A stretch of 64,000 nucleotides of DNA from Ilex aquifolium (Eukaryota; Streptophyta; Magnoliopsida; Aquifoliales; Aquifoliaceae), in assembly GCA_951799425.1 (NCBI GenBank), contig OX637396.1:41221901-41285900 (forward strand). The letters are read 5' to 3'. The notes beneath the pieces are model-generated. The model saw only the letters and a program-made list of their open reading frames with translations. It was not told the DNA's origin and made no database searches. How positions within the stretch are numbered: position 1 is the first letter of the stretch; every line of letters starts with the position of its first letter. This document shows positions 1-12,700 of this stretch, piece by piece. Position numbers and translations under genes: made by a program.

Positions 1-142
1 TGACTGCCAGGATTCATTTTATATGCGACTTGTTCCTTCTTTGTTTTGATTTAATCTGTCTGATTCAGTTCTCATGGCATTTATGAAAATACACATTATC
101 CTTTCTGTTTTTCTTTTCTTCTTCCATGGGGTGCTTCCTCAG

Positions 143-228
143 ACAAAACCCATGAAAAACTGATTGTTCGTAAGCATTGGGACAATCTACGACTACAGAA
201 TAGAACATTTCCCAGTAACTCTTGCTGA
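143..228 (+). CDS. Possible last exon of a gene entering from the left edge
   Basis: A pyrimidine-rich stretch ending in AG at 141-142 is followed by 27 open codons and TGA at 226-228. The peptide is basic (it includes HEKLIVRKHWDN) and reads like a protein C-terminus, but I do not recognise the family. The rest of the gene would lie left of the window. An open run of this length can occur by chance, so this is a weak call. Confidence 0.3.
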
Positions 229-1790
229 TTATGAATTGAGGAGCTAGAATACTTACTTTCTATTGCTATTTCCTTTATTCCTTTGTTAATCTGCTCTGAA
301 TGGAATCCAAGATCATTCCAAGCCTGCTTACTGAAGTTTCCATCATGCCAATCCCGTGGTCTAGGTCTCCACTTATCTTACCAGCTCATGGAAATCGAAA
401 TTTAGAATGTCATGAAAAGACATATCCATCCATGTGAAGAATGCACAACTGACTGACTAGTTTTTGCATGGTTCTATGAAATATTTGAAATAAATTAATG
501 AAACCTGATCATTCATTTTAACGTATTTTTTGAGAAGCAAAGCATGAGTTCAAATCACTAACAAGATCAACTTATCCATTTAAGTCTAAGCTGTAAACTT
601 AGAATTGTGGTCTGGAAAGGAAGAAGAATTCCATTTGCGTATTAGATTGGTGGAAGATCTTGATATCAGCATTTGACTCTCTTCTCTTTTATCATTGATT
701 GAGGGAAAGCAACAGATCTTCTTCACTGAAGTTTCTCTTTCTTGAGAATCAAATCTCTACAACATTAATAATGGAGAAGATAATACAATTCCCACCTTAA
801 TAGGGGGAAATAAAAAATGACATTAATGACTAAATAAGATATGCAATTGCCTTTTCTTTTGTTCTTTATTTATTCTTCTTGGATTTTGTTAGAGTTGGCA
901 AACAAGATCTTGACCAAGGGCCATGTTGCCTCTGTTTGATAAATAGGAATATGTGATAAATTTTAACGAGCCAAAGCATTTTCTTACCCTTCCCAAAACT
1001 ATCAAAGAAAAAAAAGGTAAAAATCACATTGTTGAGCAATTTCTTTCCAAACTTCAGGACAGGATGCAAATTAATCATTGTCTCTTGAACGAACTCAAGC
1101 ACGTGAAGATATGCAGTTGCCCAAAAACTTAGAATGTACAGACAGAAGGTAGAATGATGTTCTAAAACTCAATAAAATGTTGTAGACAATTTACAAGCAC
1201 ATTCGTTGAGGTATTTTCAAAGCCTACCTAGTGAATGCTATTACATAAATAGAAAATTTCTCAACCAAAAGGAAACTTGTCGAAACAGCATCATTCTACT
1301 TCATTCCACAAACTTTTCACTAGAAAGTTAGAGAGTTTTCCCCTGATAAGTGAGTTTATAGTAGTGGTTGCTAAAAAACTGTCCCTTAGCCACGGTAGTT
1401 AATCTTAACGATGTGCATCAGAACTAGGAATGCAGAGTTTGACCTTCCAACCGAGAAACAGAAAGTAGACGCAGAATAAAACCCTGACTCTAATTTAGAA
1501 ACAGAGAACTATAATTTTTTCTATTTAGTTCTTTTGAGCGTGAACTAGAAAGAATTCATAGATAGCTGTTTAAACCAAAAACAGCAAGAACAATAAATTC
1601 AATTTACAACACAATTGACACTTAGGTAACAAGAGAAAATTTCAAAAAACAATCCCTACGGGCTACAGCTTATCATTGTCAATATTACACAAAGAGCAAT
1701 GCTATTGGGACGTAATATGGGGACATAATATGTTACGTAAATGAAACATTACGCATTCTCTTAATTAAGAATTTGGAATCTAAAGTCATT
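229..1790. other. Intergenic stretch, no gene seen
   Basis: AT-rich sequence without a convincing exon on either strand. The first part may be the 3' UTR of the possible edge exon. The 78-codon minus-strand frame at 866-1102 has low-complexity composition and no domain. Confidence 0.4.
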
Positions 1791-1794
1791 TGAT

Positions 1795-2340
1795 CGTTAA
1801 TACATTAAAGAGGAACAACATACTCACCCACACACACACACACCTGATCGTCATCGTTCGTCACTGTCTCGTCAACAGAGTTCTGCGAAAACAACTGCCC
1901 CGATTGCTACGGTCGAAGCTGAGACCATTGTCTTTTGACAAAAACGGAAGATTCTGGTTCAGTAGGCACATCGTTCGATCTCTTTTCAGATCATCACCTG
2001 AACAAAAAACACAAAATTCAATATGTAAATAAACATAAGCGTAATGCGTGCGTATGTGTTGTATTTGAAACAGTTTTCAGTCAAATTGAACCTTGATTGA
2101 GGAGGAAGAACTGAAATGGGGCTCAGATCGCAGACTTTGTTGATCTTCGGAGCTTCATTAGATCAAATCAGCTGTTGAGATATTCGGTAGTTGTACTGAA
2201 TTTCGATTGATTCAGAAAAAAAAAATGGAGATTACGAAATATGAATTGATCGATCGAATCGCTTTCGTGACATTGAGAGTTTTTTAAAAATCGCTTTCTG
2301 CTTCCGAATGCTTGAGAGAGCGCGCACCAGAAAGATAGTG
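1795..2340 (-). other. Possible 5' region of an unresolved minus-strand transcript
   Basis: Read on the minus strand, this stretch looks like a plant 5' UTR. It has a pyrimidine and CTCTC-rich leader near 2310-2340, then a possible intron whose TTTTTTGTTCAG acceptor lies at about 1998, then an exon of about 170 bp. That exon ends at CAG|GTGTGTGTG inside a CA/GT microsatellite at 1819-1842. The exon holds only short frames: one of 45 codons from the acceptor and one starting MVSASTVAIGAVVF. No downstream coding exon was found, so it may be a non-coding RNA, a UTR or nothing. Confidence 0.22.
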
Positions 2341-2399
2341 GGGCGGGTGTTCCGCGTGACCGTTAAATGCAATTTTTTTGGCGCACAAAGACGGTTTTT

Positions 2400-5300
2400 A
2401 ATTTTTCAATTTACCCTCTAACAATTATAATCTTCGACATATACCCCCAAAGTTTTTAAATGGTGGAAATGCACCCCTACAATTCAACATTGTCAAAAAT
2501 TTCCTTCATGCACTTGATATCAAGAATAAAAATTTCGTTTAAATGCATTATTTCCATCGCTTTAGAAATAGAAACGTTACGAAAATATTTTGAAAGCGAA
2601 ATGTAAACGAATAAAAATTTGAGAATTTATTTCTAAAATATTGGTTCAAATATACTAAAAGCATCTCAAAAAAAAATTTGAAATATTGATAAAAAACATG
2701 CCGAAAACATCACGAAATATTTCAAACCATTTAAATTTTACTTCATGACTGATTCATTTCAATTTCCTTGAAAACATAAAATATTTCGAAAAACAGAACT
2801 TTAATCCTTGCTTGTATGAGACAAATATGTTTTTATATGTTTAAGTGATTTTATGTTATTTTTGCTTTCTAAAACAAAACGCGGTTGTTGGAAGACACTG
2901 CTATTGCTTTGAAAAATTCAAAATGGAAGTTAGACTTTTAAATCTTGGATTATTGATACTATTGGTCCCTAAAGTATGTGTTATTTGTTAATTTAGTATC
3001 CAATTTTAACAATTTGTGTCTTATTGATCATTTCCTAACTTCCGTCTAAATTGTCAACATAATTACATCATGTATTCGTCACGTAATGTATTATGAGGAG
3101 CAAATTCGAAAAACAAATCCCATTGAAATTACGAAAATTGGTAAGTTAAAAGTGTTACAATTGATGATAATCATCCCATAGTTTCCCCCCAAAATGAAGG
3201 AAACTAGTTAAAACCAATGAATAAATGAGTATACGTCTAAGTGGAGATGGAGAGAATAATAAAAAATTATATGTAGTAATGGGCTGTGTGGTATGAATAC
3301 GGGATCCCCATCAATTAAGTTTGCTTCATGATTAAAGAAGGGATTGGACTTGAAGTTATTGATGGATCCAGATAGCGATTATACAATTTTTCTCCTTTTT
3401 ACGGGTGTTTGCCCTCATTCTTTAAGTCAAATAAGATAGATGGAAGATGAGGTTAAAAGACTAAAATGTGGTGATTTCTATGAGAGCTTTTGCATTGAAA
3501 GAAGGAGGTGGCATAGGGGGGTGGTAGTGATGGAGGAGGGTAAAACGGTTGGAGGGTGAGGCCAATTGGTGTCCCCTCATCAAGAAAAACCCAGGAACAA
3601 AATGGATTTTTGTAAGATCGAATAAATAAATTTGTTTATCAAGATCGGAAACATGACATATTTATTAGAAAAATTAGAAATTGTGGCAATGGAGGTAGCA
3701 ACTACGACAATATAAACTTTGGTTAGGAGAAGGGAGTAAAGAGTGAAGTATGGGGAGGTTTGTGGTTGTTGTAATCCCAAGATGATGGGTGGTATTGACG
3801 ATGGAGTTGAAAATGATCGGGATTACGAGTGGCGATGGGACTATGTGTGCGATAATGTATATAAAACATACGTGAATGATACATTATTGAAAGAAATATT
3901 GACTTTACTTTTTTAATGAAAAGTTGAAAACCATAAATTGTTGAATTTTGTGAAATTTTTGCCTAGTAAATGATGATGGATTCCATATGGCAATTTGGGA
4001 ATTTCAAACAAAAAAATATATCATAACCACCAAATTTTCACAATTCCTAAATTGGACTCTAACATGTAGGAATATGAGTTATGTAATTCAAAACATTTAG
4101 GAATAACTTTGTCACTTTATAGTTGAAAGAATCGACAAATGTAATTTAGCAATAAATTTTACCGAAAAAATTAAAAGTGACAAAAAATTATGACCAAAAT
4201 TGTGGCCTAAGTGATTGGGGCAAAACCCATAAACTAATAAGGTATTTTAGGGCCACCTTACTAGTGGGTGAGTGAGCTCACCACATCTTTTGCCACAACC
4301 ATTTAGACTATCAATTTGGTCCTAAACACTAAACAGTAGTCAGATTAGCATTACTGTAAACTTTAAGGGGGCTAAGTATAATTAACCATTGACACCAGGT
4401 ACCTGGAATCTAACTACAGTTATTATTCCTTTATTTAAATCATCGGGTACAATCTGATGACTTTTCTAATGTAATCAATTTGTGGCGGTACGGTCCATAC
4501 GGATGAAAATATTCAGTCTCTTGGTTAAACATCATCCCACGCGCTTTTCATTTTTTACTGTCAGATATGCCAGTGCTATAAAATATCATGTAATAACGGA
4601 AAATTTCTGCCACACTCCCTCTAATTTATTATATCTTCAAAAATATCATTTTTATTTTTTGAATTTTCAATGATACCCCTATCTGATTAAAAATATTAAC
4701 TAGATTGTAATTTTACTAAATTTCCAATGAAATATTTTAGAAAAAACTTCATCTACACCCTCTCTAGATAAACATATCTTCAATGAGACTCTCTCTATTT
4801 TAAATTTTTTTTACGTATTAAAATTTAGGCCAATTAAAATTCGATTCGAGTTAATTAAAATTTATTTTTTATATATTAAAATTCGATTCGATTAAAAATT
4901 ATATTTTTTTACTTATTAAAATTTGAGCCGATTAAAAATTATGTTTTAATCGACTCGCATTGAATTTTAATCGGCCCTGAATTTTGATAAATAAACAAAA
5001 ATTAATACGTAAAAAATAAATTTTAATCAACTTGAATATAATTTTAATTGACATGAATTTTAATAACTAAAAAAATATAAATTTTAATCGTTTTGAAGCG
5101 AATTTTAATTGGCGCTAACAACTTAAGTAGAGTTCAAATCGACTTGAATTTTAATACATAAAAATAAAATTTAATAGGCTTGAATTTTAATATGTGAAAA
5201 AAATTAAATTAAATTAGCTCGAATCAAATTTTAATATGTAAAAAAATAAATTTTAATCAGCTTTAGTTTTATATAGAAAGATTATTTGAAATTTATGTAG

Positions 5301-6600
5301 GAGCAATTTTGATATTTTAGATGAATCTTTTTTATGGTAAATCTTTAAAATAAATCTTTTTGAAATTTTTATGAATCTAATACTGAAAAATAAATCTTTT
5401 TTTTTTTTTTTACCACAAATGGTGATTTAATGGTAAGAGGTGTTAGTGATATTGGAATTTAAACTAAAAATGGGTGCCAATGATATTTTAGATAATAATA
5501 GAGGATATAGTAAACTAAATGGGTGTGCCTAAAATTTTTCCTATTTATAATTTTAAATATTTATTTATTTATTTTAATTATATAATTTAAATTTAAAATG
5601 AATAGAGAAAAAATAAGAGAGATAAGGGAGAAAAAATGGAGAGGTTGGTTTATATTAATGAGTTTGTTTGGCCGAGTTATCTGACATTAGAGGTCAGCAA
5701 AAAATATGATTTTTTTAGAGAAAAAATTTGAGATGAATTTTGTACCATTAGATCAAAATAAATAAAACTTAGACTAATATTCATCGTTATTGTATTTTTA
5801 TAAATTGAGAATTTAACTTGTTAACTGTAATATTTGATAGATTGAATCTAAGTATAATTTAAAAATTTATTTCGACACAATTATATAATGAATTTGATGT
5901 CTGTAGTTTATATTTGAACCTATTAAAATTATTTTCAAAGAAAAAACACCTATTTAATAATTTAAAATTTAATTCAATTCAAATAAATCAATAAAGCTTA
6001 ATTCAATAAATTATATTTGCTTTTGACATCAATTTTATTAAAAAAAAGTCAGTTTCATCAAATATTTGGTTACAATCTAGATTATAACCTAGTTGAATAT
6101 TAACATATTTAAATTCAACTACTTAAAACATGATATAATAAATTTGAAATGAGATTCAGATCGAATACTCAAAAAAATAAATTTATTTTTGACTAATTAA
6201 ATTTGAATTAAAAATAATTCAAATTTGCAACTAATTATGATAAAGTCATTTTGGTGCATAGTTTTTTTTTTTTTTTGAGAAATTTTTTAAGATATTTTGA
6301 AAATGAGATGAAAATAAAAAATTTTAAAATATTAATTAAAATATATTAAATAATTCAAAATATAAGAAATTTGATGCTCATTCACTAATTAATTTTAGTT
6401 ATTTCGAAACGAAATTTCAGTTAACTTGTCGCGACAGCCCTGAAAAAATTGACTTCACGCGCTGAAGTTTCGAGTGGGGAGGAAAAGTAGTAATAGGTGG
6501 TAGGAAAGTAAAACAGCTATATCAACGGTTAGAACACGGCAATCTTGTCGTGAAGACTGCCAATAAAGCAACTAAGCGAAGAGAGATAGAGAGAGAAGAG
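2400..6600. other. AT-rich intergenic region upstream of the SPPL gene
   Basis: About 4.2 kb with no exon I can support. It holds homopolymer runs, degenerate AT-rich repeats at 4800-5290 and single-ended repeat-like pieces near 2400-2480 and 2940-3110. The last 100 bases have GA-rich leader sequence at 6575-6606 and a CATATATAT box near 6628, plausible core-promoter features for the SPPL gene. Confidence 0.5.
4800..5290. repeat. Degenerate AT-rich tandem-like repeat
   Basis: The words AATTTTAATCGACTCGAAT and TACGTAAAAAAATAAATTTT recur many times in varied order over about 490 bp. No clear period or terminal repeats were seen. It is probably decayed satellite-like or transposon-derived DNA. 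Confidence 0.5.
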
Positions 6601-6728
6601 AGAGAGGCTACAGAACCTGATCGAATTCATATATATCCTCTCCAGTATTACGTCTTTGCCGCTGCTGCTTTGTATCTCTGTTCACACTTCGGCTCTCTGT
6701 TTTGTGAGGAATTTGTAGTATTTATGTG

Positions 6729-9700
6729 ATGGAATTGAAGGGAACTTGGGGTTGGTCTGTGTTAGTAATTGTAATTATAGGCTTGTGTTCTTCGTTGGTC
6801 TATGCCGGTGACATAGTCCACCAGGACGATGTTGCTCCGAAGAGACCTGGTTGTGAGAACAACTTTGTTCTGGTAAAAACCCTAATTCTTTCTGATTCAC
6901 ACCTTTTTCTTTGTGGAAAAAAGATTCTCAGACTGGCTAATATAGAATATATTAACATAAAGATTTGAGGTCTATTGGTTCTCTTTCTTTCTTTTTTTTG
7001 GTCAGCAGGTGTATTGATTTTCTTGAGTTAATAGTAGAAAGTGAAGCTTGAAAGTTAAATTCAACACATATTTACATAAAGATCTGAGGTATATTGGTTT
7101 TTTTTTTTTCTTGTGATCAGCAGGTGTAGTGGGTTGCTTAAATTAATAGCAGAAAGTGAAGCTTGAAATTTAAGTGCGTTTTAATGGGCAATGGATTTCT
7201 GAACCTAATAGAAGTGATTACTTTTTCTAGTTCTTAACTTATTTATTTTTATCTATTTAGATTAGATTTAGAAGGGTTTGGGCTTTTATATTTCCCGGGC
7301 TGATGTTTGTTGTGTTTTATATAGCCTGTTTCTGTTTTTACATGAACACTGCAGCTAGTAAGTTGAAAATTCATGCAAAACCCTTGCTATTTGAATTCTT
7401 TTTTTTTTTAACAGGGATGAAGTTTAGTTGATTTGTGAAACTAGATTTTACTGTTCTTTGATTCTTTTTGGGTCTTTTTTATTTCTGTCAATATTTGTGC
7501 TGTGATTTGATTCGTTGTGGGGCTGAAATGCTTCAACTGCTGTGGAGGTTCTGTTTGTGCTCTTGTTTTAGATAAGATTGAGTAATTGTTTCAAAATGGC
7601 TTTTGCAGTTCGTTTCTCCTAGTTTTAACGTTCCAATTGATTTTGTTTAAATCTCGCTATATGGCTCGTTGAAGCATGATGTCCTTAAGCTTGGAGAAAA
7701 TCACATTTTCCTTGAAGTTGGTGCGAGATGTGACATGCACCTGAGTTATCAATGAAACATTAAATAGAAATTTGCAGTATGAATCATAGCAATGCTTTGG
7801 TATTTGATGCGTGTGTCAGAAGATTGCAACCAACCTTAATTTATTTTCCCCCTCTCTTGATTGTGGTTTCTAATTTAAGCTCTGGTTTACTTCTGTTTAA
7901 CAGGTAAAAATCCCAATTTGGATCGATGGTGTAGAAGTAATGGAGTTTGTTGGTGTCGGTGCTCGATTTGGCCCCACCTTAGAATCGAAGGAGAAGCGTG
8001 CCAACCAAACTAGAGTGGCCGTCGCAGACCCTCCTGATTGTTGTAGTAATCCAAAGAATAAGGTTTTGATTTGTTGCTTCATTCTTTCTGTGTCCACTAA
8101 TTTTATATCCATAGATACATGTACCTATATTGACACAGGACTCTTTTCATTGAAAGCTTTAAAATTTGTTATGTCCATAAGCTCAGCATTTAGAGGGTCT
8201 TGTTGTTTGGTAGCTTACTGGCGAGGTCATCCTGGTGTACCGGGGTAACTGCAGTTTCACAGTCAAGGCTAATGTTGCAGAGGCTGCTGGTGCTTCAGCA
8301 ATCCTTGTTATCAATAACCAAACTGGTATTTGCATTTTCCCTTCATATGTTTCTCAATGGTTCTTCAAATTGGTATCTTCTTTTTTCTCAGTGATTTTTT
8401 TATGGGTATCTTAATATGGTCAAAGTGTGAATTTTTAGTTAACTAGTCAATGCAGATACAGATTCTGAATGAGAATAAGATGTTAATCTAATTGGGTGTT
8501 GGATTATCTTGTTTATTATGATTTGGTAATTGCTTCCTGCTGATGCTCACGCATGGATCTGTACGGGAAAACATTTCCAAAATTTTAGTCCCTTATGGAA
8601 AAGTTAGAATGCAATTTTTATTAGTGGGAAGCTATGAAACATGGACATTTCATTAAGGTCGACATATCCGTATCGAATATCCTATGCGTCAGATAGTCGA
8701 ATTTACGCATCGGATACATGCTTCACGTTTTCCTAAGAAGTACGGACACGGACATGCCTAAAAAAAAAAATAGGATACGAATAGGTTGAGGACACACTAT
8801 GGATAATTGTATACTATATAAAAAAAATTATATAATTTATGACAAATATAGTGATGATAATATATTATTCATAAAAAATTTAGTACTTGATGATAAGTAA
8901 ATATAATGTCTAGTCATCTAGATTGAATTTTTAGACTAATATCATAAAATTCAATAATTATCAATTTTTTCCGTAGATGTGTATCACACACATATAGTTT
9001 AAATAATTGTCCTCATTTTCTCAATTGCTCTTTTTTAAAATTTTTATGTATCTTTTGTTTTTATTATTATATTTTGAGTACAACTTTAATATGTCTAATG
9101 TTGGTAATTACATGTTTTCTCATAGTATCCTATTTCGTGTCACGGTTTTGATAATTGTTCTATAATAGTTGCGAACTTGTGACACTTTGAATTCTAGAAA
9201 ATGCCCCAGAGTTAAGATAATTTATTAGTAAATCCAGTGGCAGAACCCATTATTGCATCGGTTATCCTCATGGATAATGTTAAGAAAGTAGAGATTGAAT
9301 TTTCTAAGCCATGCTATGTTTGTTACTTAGCCATGTGGTTGTTTGAAGCGCAGAACTTTTCAAGATGGTTTGTGAACCCAATGAAACCGACATTTCTATT
9401 GGTATACCTGCGGTCATGCTCCCACAAGATGCTGGTGCAAGCTTACAAGAAAGAATAAAGAACAACTCTGCTGGTAAGCATTATGCTGCATTGCTGCAAA
9501 TGTTGAAATATATCCCAATTAATATGTGGCTATGTTTCTTCATTTCTCTAAATAATATTGTTCTTTACATTACCTTGCTTAGTGATACCTGATGTGCCAT
9601 GTTGTTTGCGTGGTTTACTTCAAAGGCACTGTTACTTAGAGTACCCTTTCTTCAGTTTCTGTACAGCTGTACTCTCCACAGCGCCCATTGGTTGACGTTG

Positions 9701-12700
9701 CTGAAGTATTTTTATGGCTTATGGCTGTTGGTACTATCCTATGTGCATCTTATTGGTCTGCATGGAGTGCCAGAGAAGCAGCTATTGAGCAGGACAAGCT
9801 TTTGAAGGTCTCTCATGTCTATTTATGGAATAATTTCCCATATATTAAGAAGGATTCTTCTCATTTGTATGGCCCAAATTCTGACAGGATGTCCACTAAT
9901 CCATCCTTTGATGGACTGATGCCATTTTTGTAGGACGCATCAGATGAATATCTTAGCACAGAGGCCACTCCCTCTAGCGGTGTGGTGGATATCAACACAA
10001 TGTCAGCGGTTTTGTTTGTTGTGATCGCGTCCTTGTTTTTGATCATGCTTTACAAATTAATGTCAGAGTGGTTTATCGAGGTTTTGGTGGTGCTGTTTGG
10101 AATTGGCGGCATAGAGGTGTGTGGATTGTTCATATTATATACCTTCTTGCTATATATGCTCACATCACAGTGACAAGTTTTCAGATTTGTTTAAAGGGAG
10201 TGGAGAAGTTGAATTATACCAACTTGTTTAATCAAGTGTCTGGTAAACCAGATGAACACCTTTTTTTTTTAATGAGGGCTTAGTCCTCTGTCTGTGTCTG
10301 TTGTTTTTCCTCCTTAGAAACTTGCATATGTACTTTCTCAGTTATTAATGATGTATAGGTTAGTTATCTATATGGGTACTCACTATTCTATATTTTGGCA
10401 TAATGTCTTAATGAATTCACAGAAACCTAAATTTGGTTCCACAGGATCAAGGCATGAACTTGTGAACTTGCATTATCTCTCACCTCACCTACTTAACATT
10501 GCTTTAAATTGAATGCTGAACATGTTTCCTCATTGTGATTACAGGGTCTGCAAACGTGTTTGGTTGCTTTGTTATCATGGTATGTCTATTATTCAATTGC
10601 TTCTCTCTTTTACTGTTTTGTGACATTTCAATTTCAAGAGAAAAGCATCCCGTGAAGACAGAAGAAGAAAATGTCTAAAGATTGTACATCTGTAAGTTCG
10701 AGAGAGTGCAATCAAATCGAATGAAACCTCAGTCTATCCAATGGGTTTGCCTTTTCCATTGATTAGAACAAAATGCCTCTTAGAATGTGATCAGGCTTAA
10801 AGTGTGATGAAAGTGTGCTACGCATTCAATGGGAAAAATATTTTTAAAAATATATAGCGATTTATCCTCAAAATCTAAGCTTAAAACAGTCTCCTAGTAT
10901 AGCATGAGGGCTGGTTGCCACCATCATAATTTACATTACCAGCATCTCTCATGAAGTTTTGTTTTACTGTAAGTGTGGCCTTCTTTTATGTTAGTATTTA
11001 TTGAGTTTTCCGGGGGTCATTGAATTTTGATCAGTTATTAGTATTTAGGCCGACGATCAAAACAAAATGAATCGCATTAGAAAAAGAAAAAAAATAGACG
11101 AAGAAGAAGAATGTGTCATATATCTGTTTTGTTGTTTTGTTATTGATTTTAGGTGTTATTGAGTGATTTGCTCATAAATATGGCTTTTGGAAGTATGGAC
11201 TAACATTTGGCTATTTATAGTTTCAGATGGTTTGAACATGCCGGAGAATCGTTTGTCAAACTACCCTTCTTGGGAGCTGTCTCATACCTGACTCTGGCTG
11301 TTTCTCCGTTCTGCATTGCATTTGCTGTTTTGTGGGCAGTTTTCCGTCGTGTGTCCTTTGCTTGGATAGGTCAAGATATCCTTGTAAGAGTCATCTTTCT
11401 TTTTATTCTCTTTGCAGTTTTGTGATTATTCAAGTTCCAAGAATTGTATATAGTTTCATCCAGCAAATGCATGCAACTTCCTGTAGTGTCCTCTTTTTTT
11501 TTTTTTGTTTTTTTTTGTTTTGGGGGGAAGGGGGCTTGAACCCTTGACTTCAAGATAGCAAAACCTTCACAAAGTAAGTAGTACCATTGGACCAAAGGCC
11601 CGTTGGTTCCTGTAGTGTCCTCTACTTTGCTAATTCAGCTCTTTAAGTGTGGACAATTCCAGCATATATGTGGCTGTATTCTTTATGGTGATAATATCTA
11701 AGAATAATTTATGATATTTTCTTTTTTAAAATGTACATTTGTAGGCAAGTCAACGAAAATTTGTTGGACACAAATAGAGGGGACACATCAATCAACCGAC
11801 TTTGTGTTTTAAAGTCAATTTATTCATTAATATCTGAGATCTGAAATTTGACTCGTGAAGCATACTTTGGCGAGGGATTATCAGTTCCCGCCAAACAAAT
11901 ATACAGTCACGTTCACTAGGTCGTCCCTAGGGCTGGACTCCCTTTGTTTCATTTTCAAAGACATGAAAAAAAGGAAATGGGAAGAAAAGTGAGAAATGAG
12001 TTCAGTGCATTGTAATACAAGCCCATCCGATCTTCTACAATCCAGAAGATGGCAATGAGATTTATAGTAGGATTTTAGAGGTCTTATACTGGATTTTTAA
12101 GTTTTTTTTTTTAGAAGCTTTGTGTTAACATTAGGTTCTCACCATATTTATTTCTTGCTTTCCCAAAATTCCTTTAATAAATATCAATATTCAATGGCAC
12201 TCAAATGTCTTTCACGGTATCATGCTGATTGTCTTTCAGCATCAGGACTCCATTTTTTGGTCATTTAATTGGTTTCATTGTATTATACTGCTTAGTATGT
12301 ATGTTTTCATATATCACACTGTTTATTTTTCAGATAGTCCTCCTAGTTTGGACTCTTCATTCCTGCTCCCATTATAGCCCCCTCATCCGTCACATAATTA
12401 ATTAGATGATGGAGTTGCTTGGTTGTCGTTGCCTGCTACATTAATGTTTATTTCCTAATGGGAAGGAAGAGCTCAAGTAACCGTAGCTAACTTTCTTTCT
12501 GTCTCTTCAACCAGGGTATTGCATTGATAATCACAGTTCTGCAGATTGTAAGAGTTCCTAATCTCAAGGTATTTATTAAAATTCATTCCTTGGATGACTG
12601 CTTGCCACTCGTAGTTACATTTCTACTTCCTAAAGCTATGGTAAAATTACTAAAATGTTACTTGGGAGTTTCCTTCTACTGGTATTAGGCTGATGTAGTG

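Noticed and set aside
8640..9190. Repeat-like stretch in SPPL intron 3 (GTACGGACACGGACATG and related words)
   Set aside because: It resembles transposon text, but I could find neither terminal repeats nor a target duplication.
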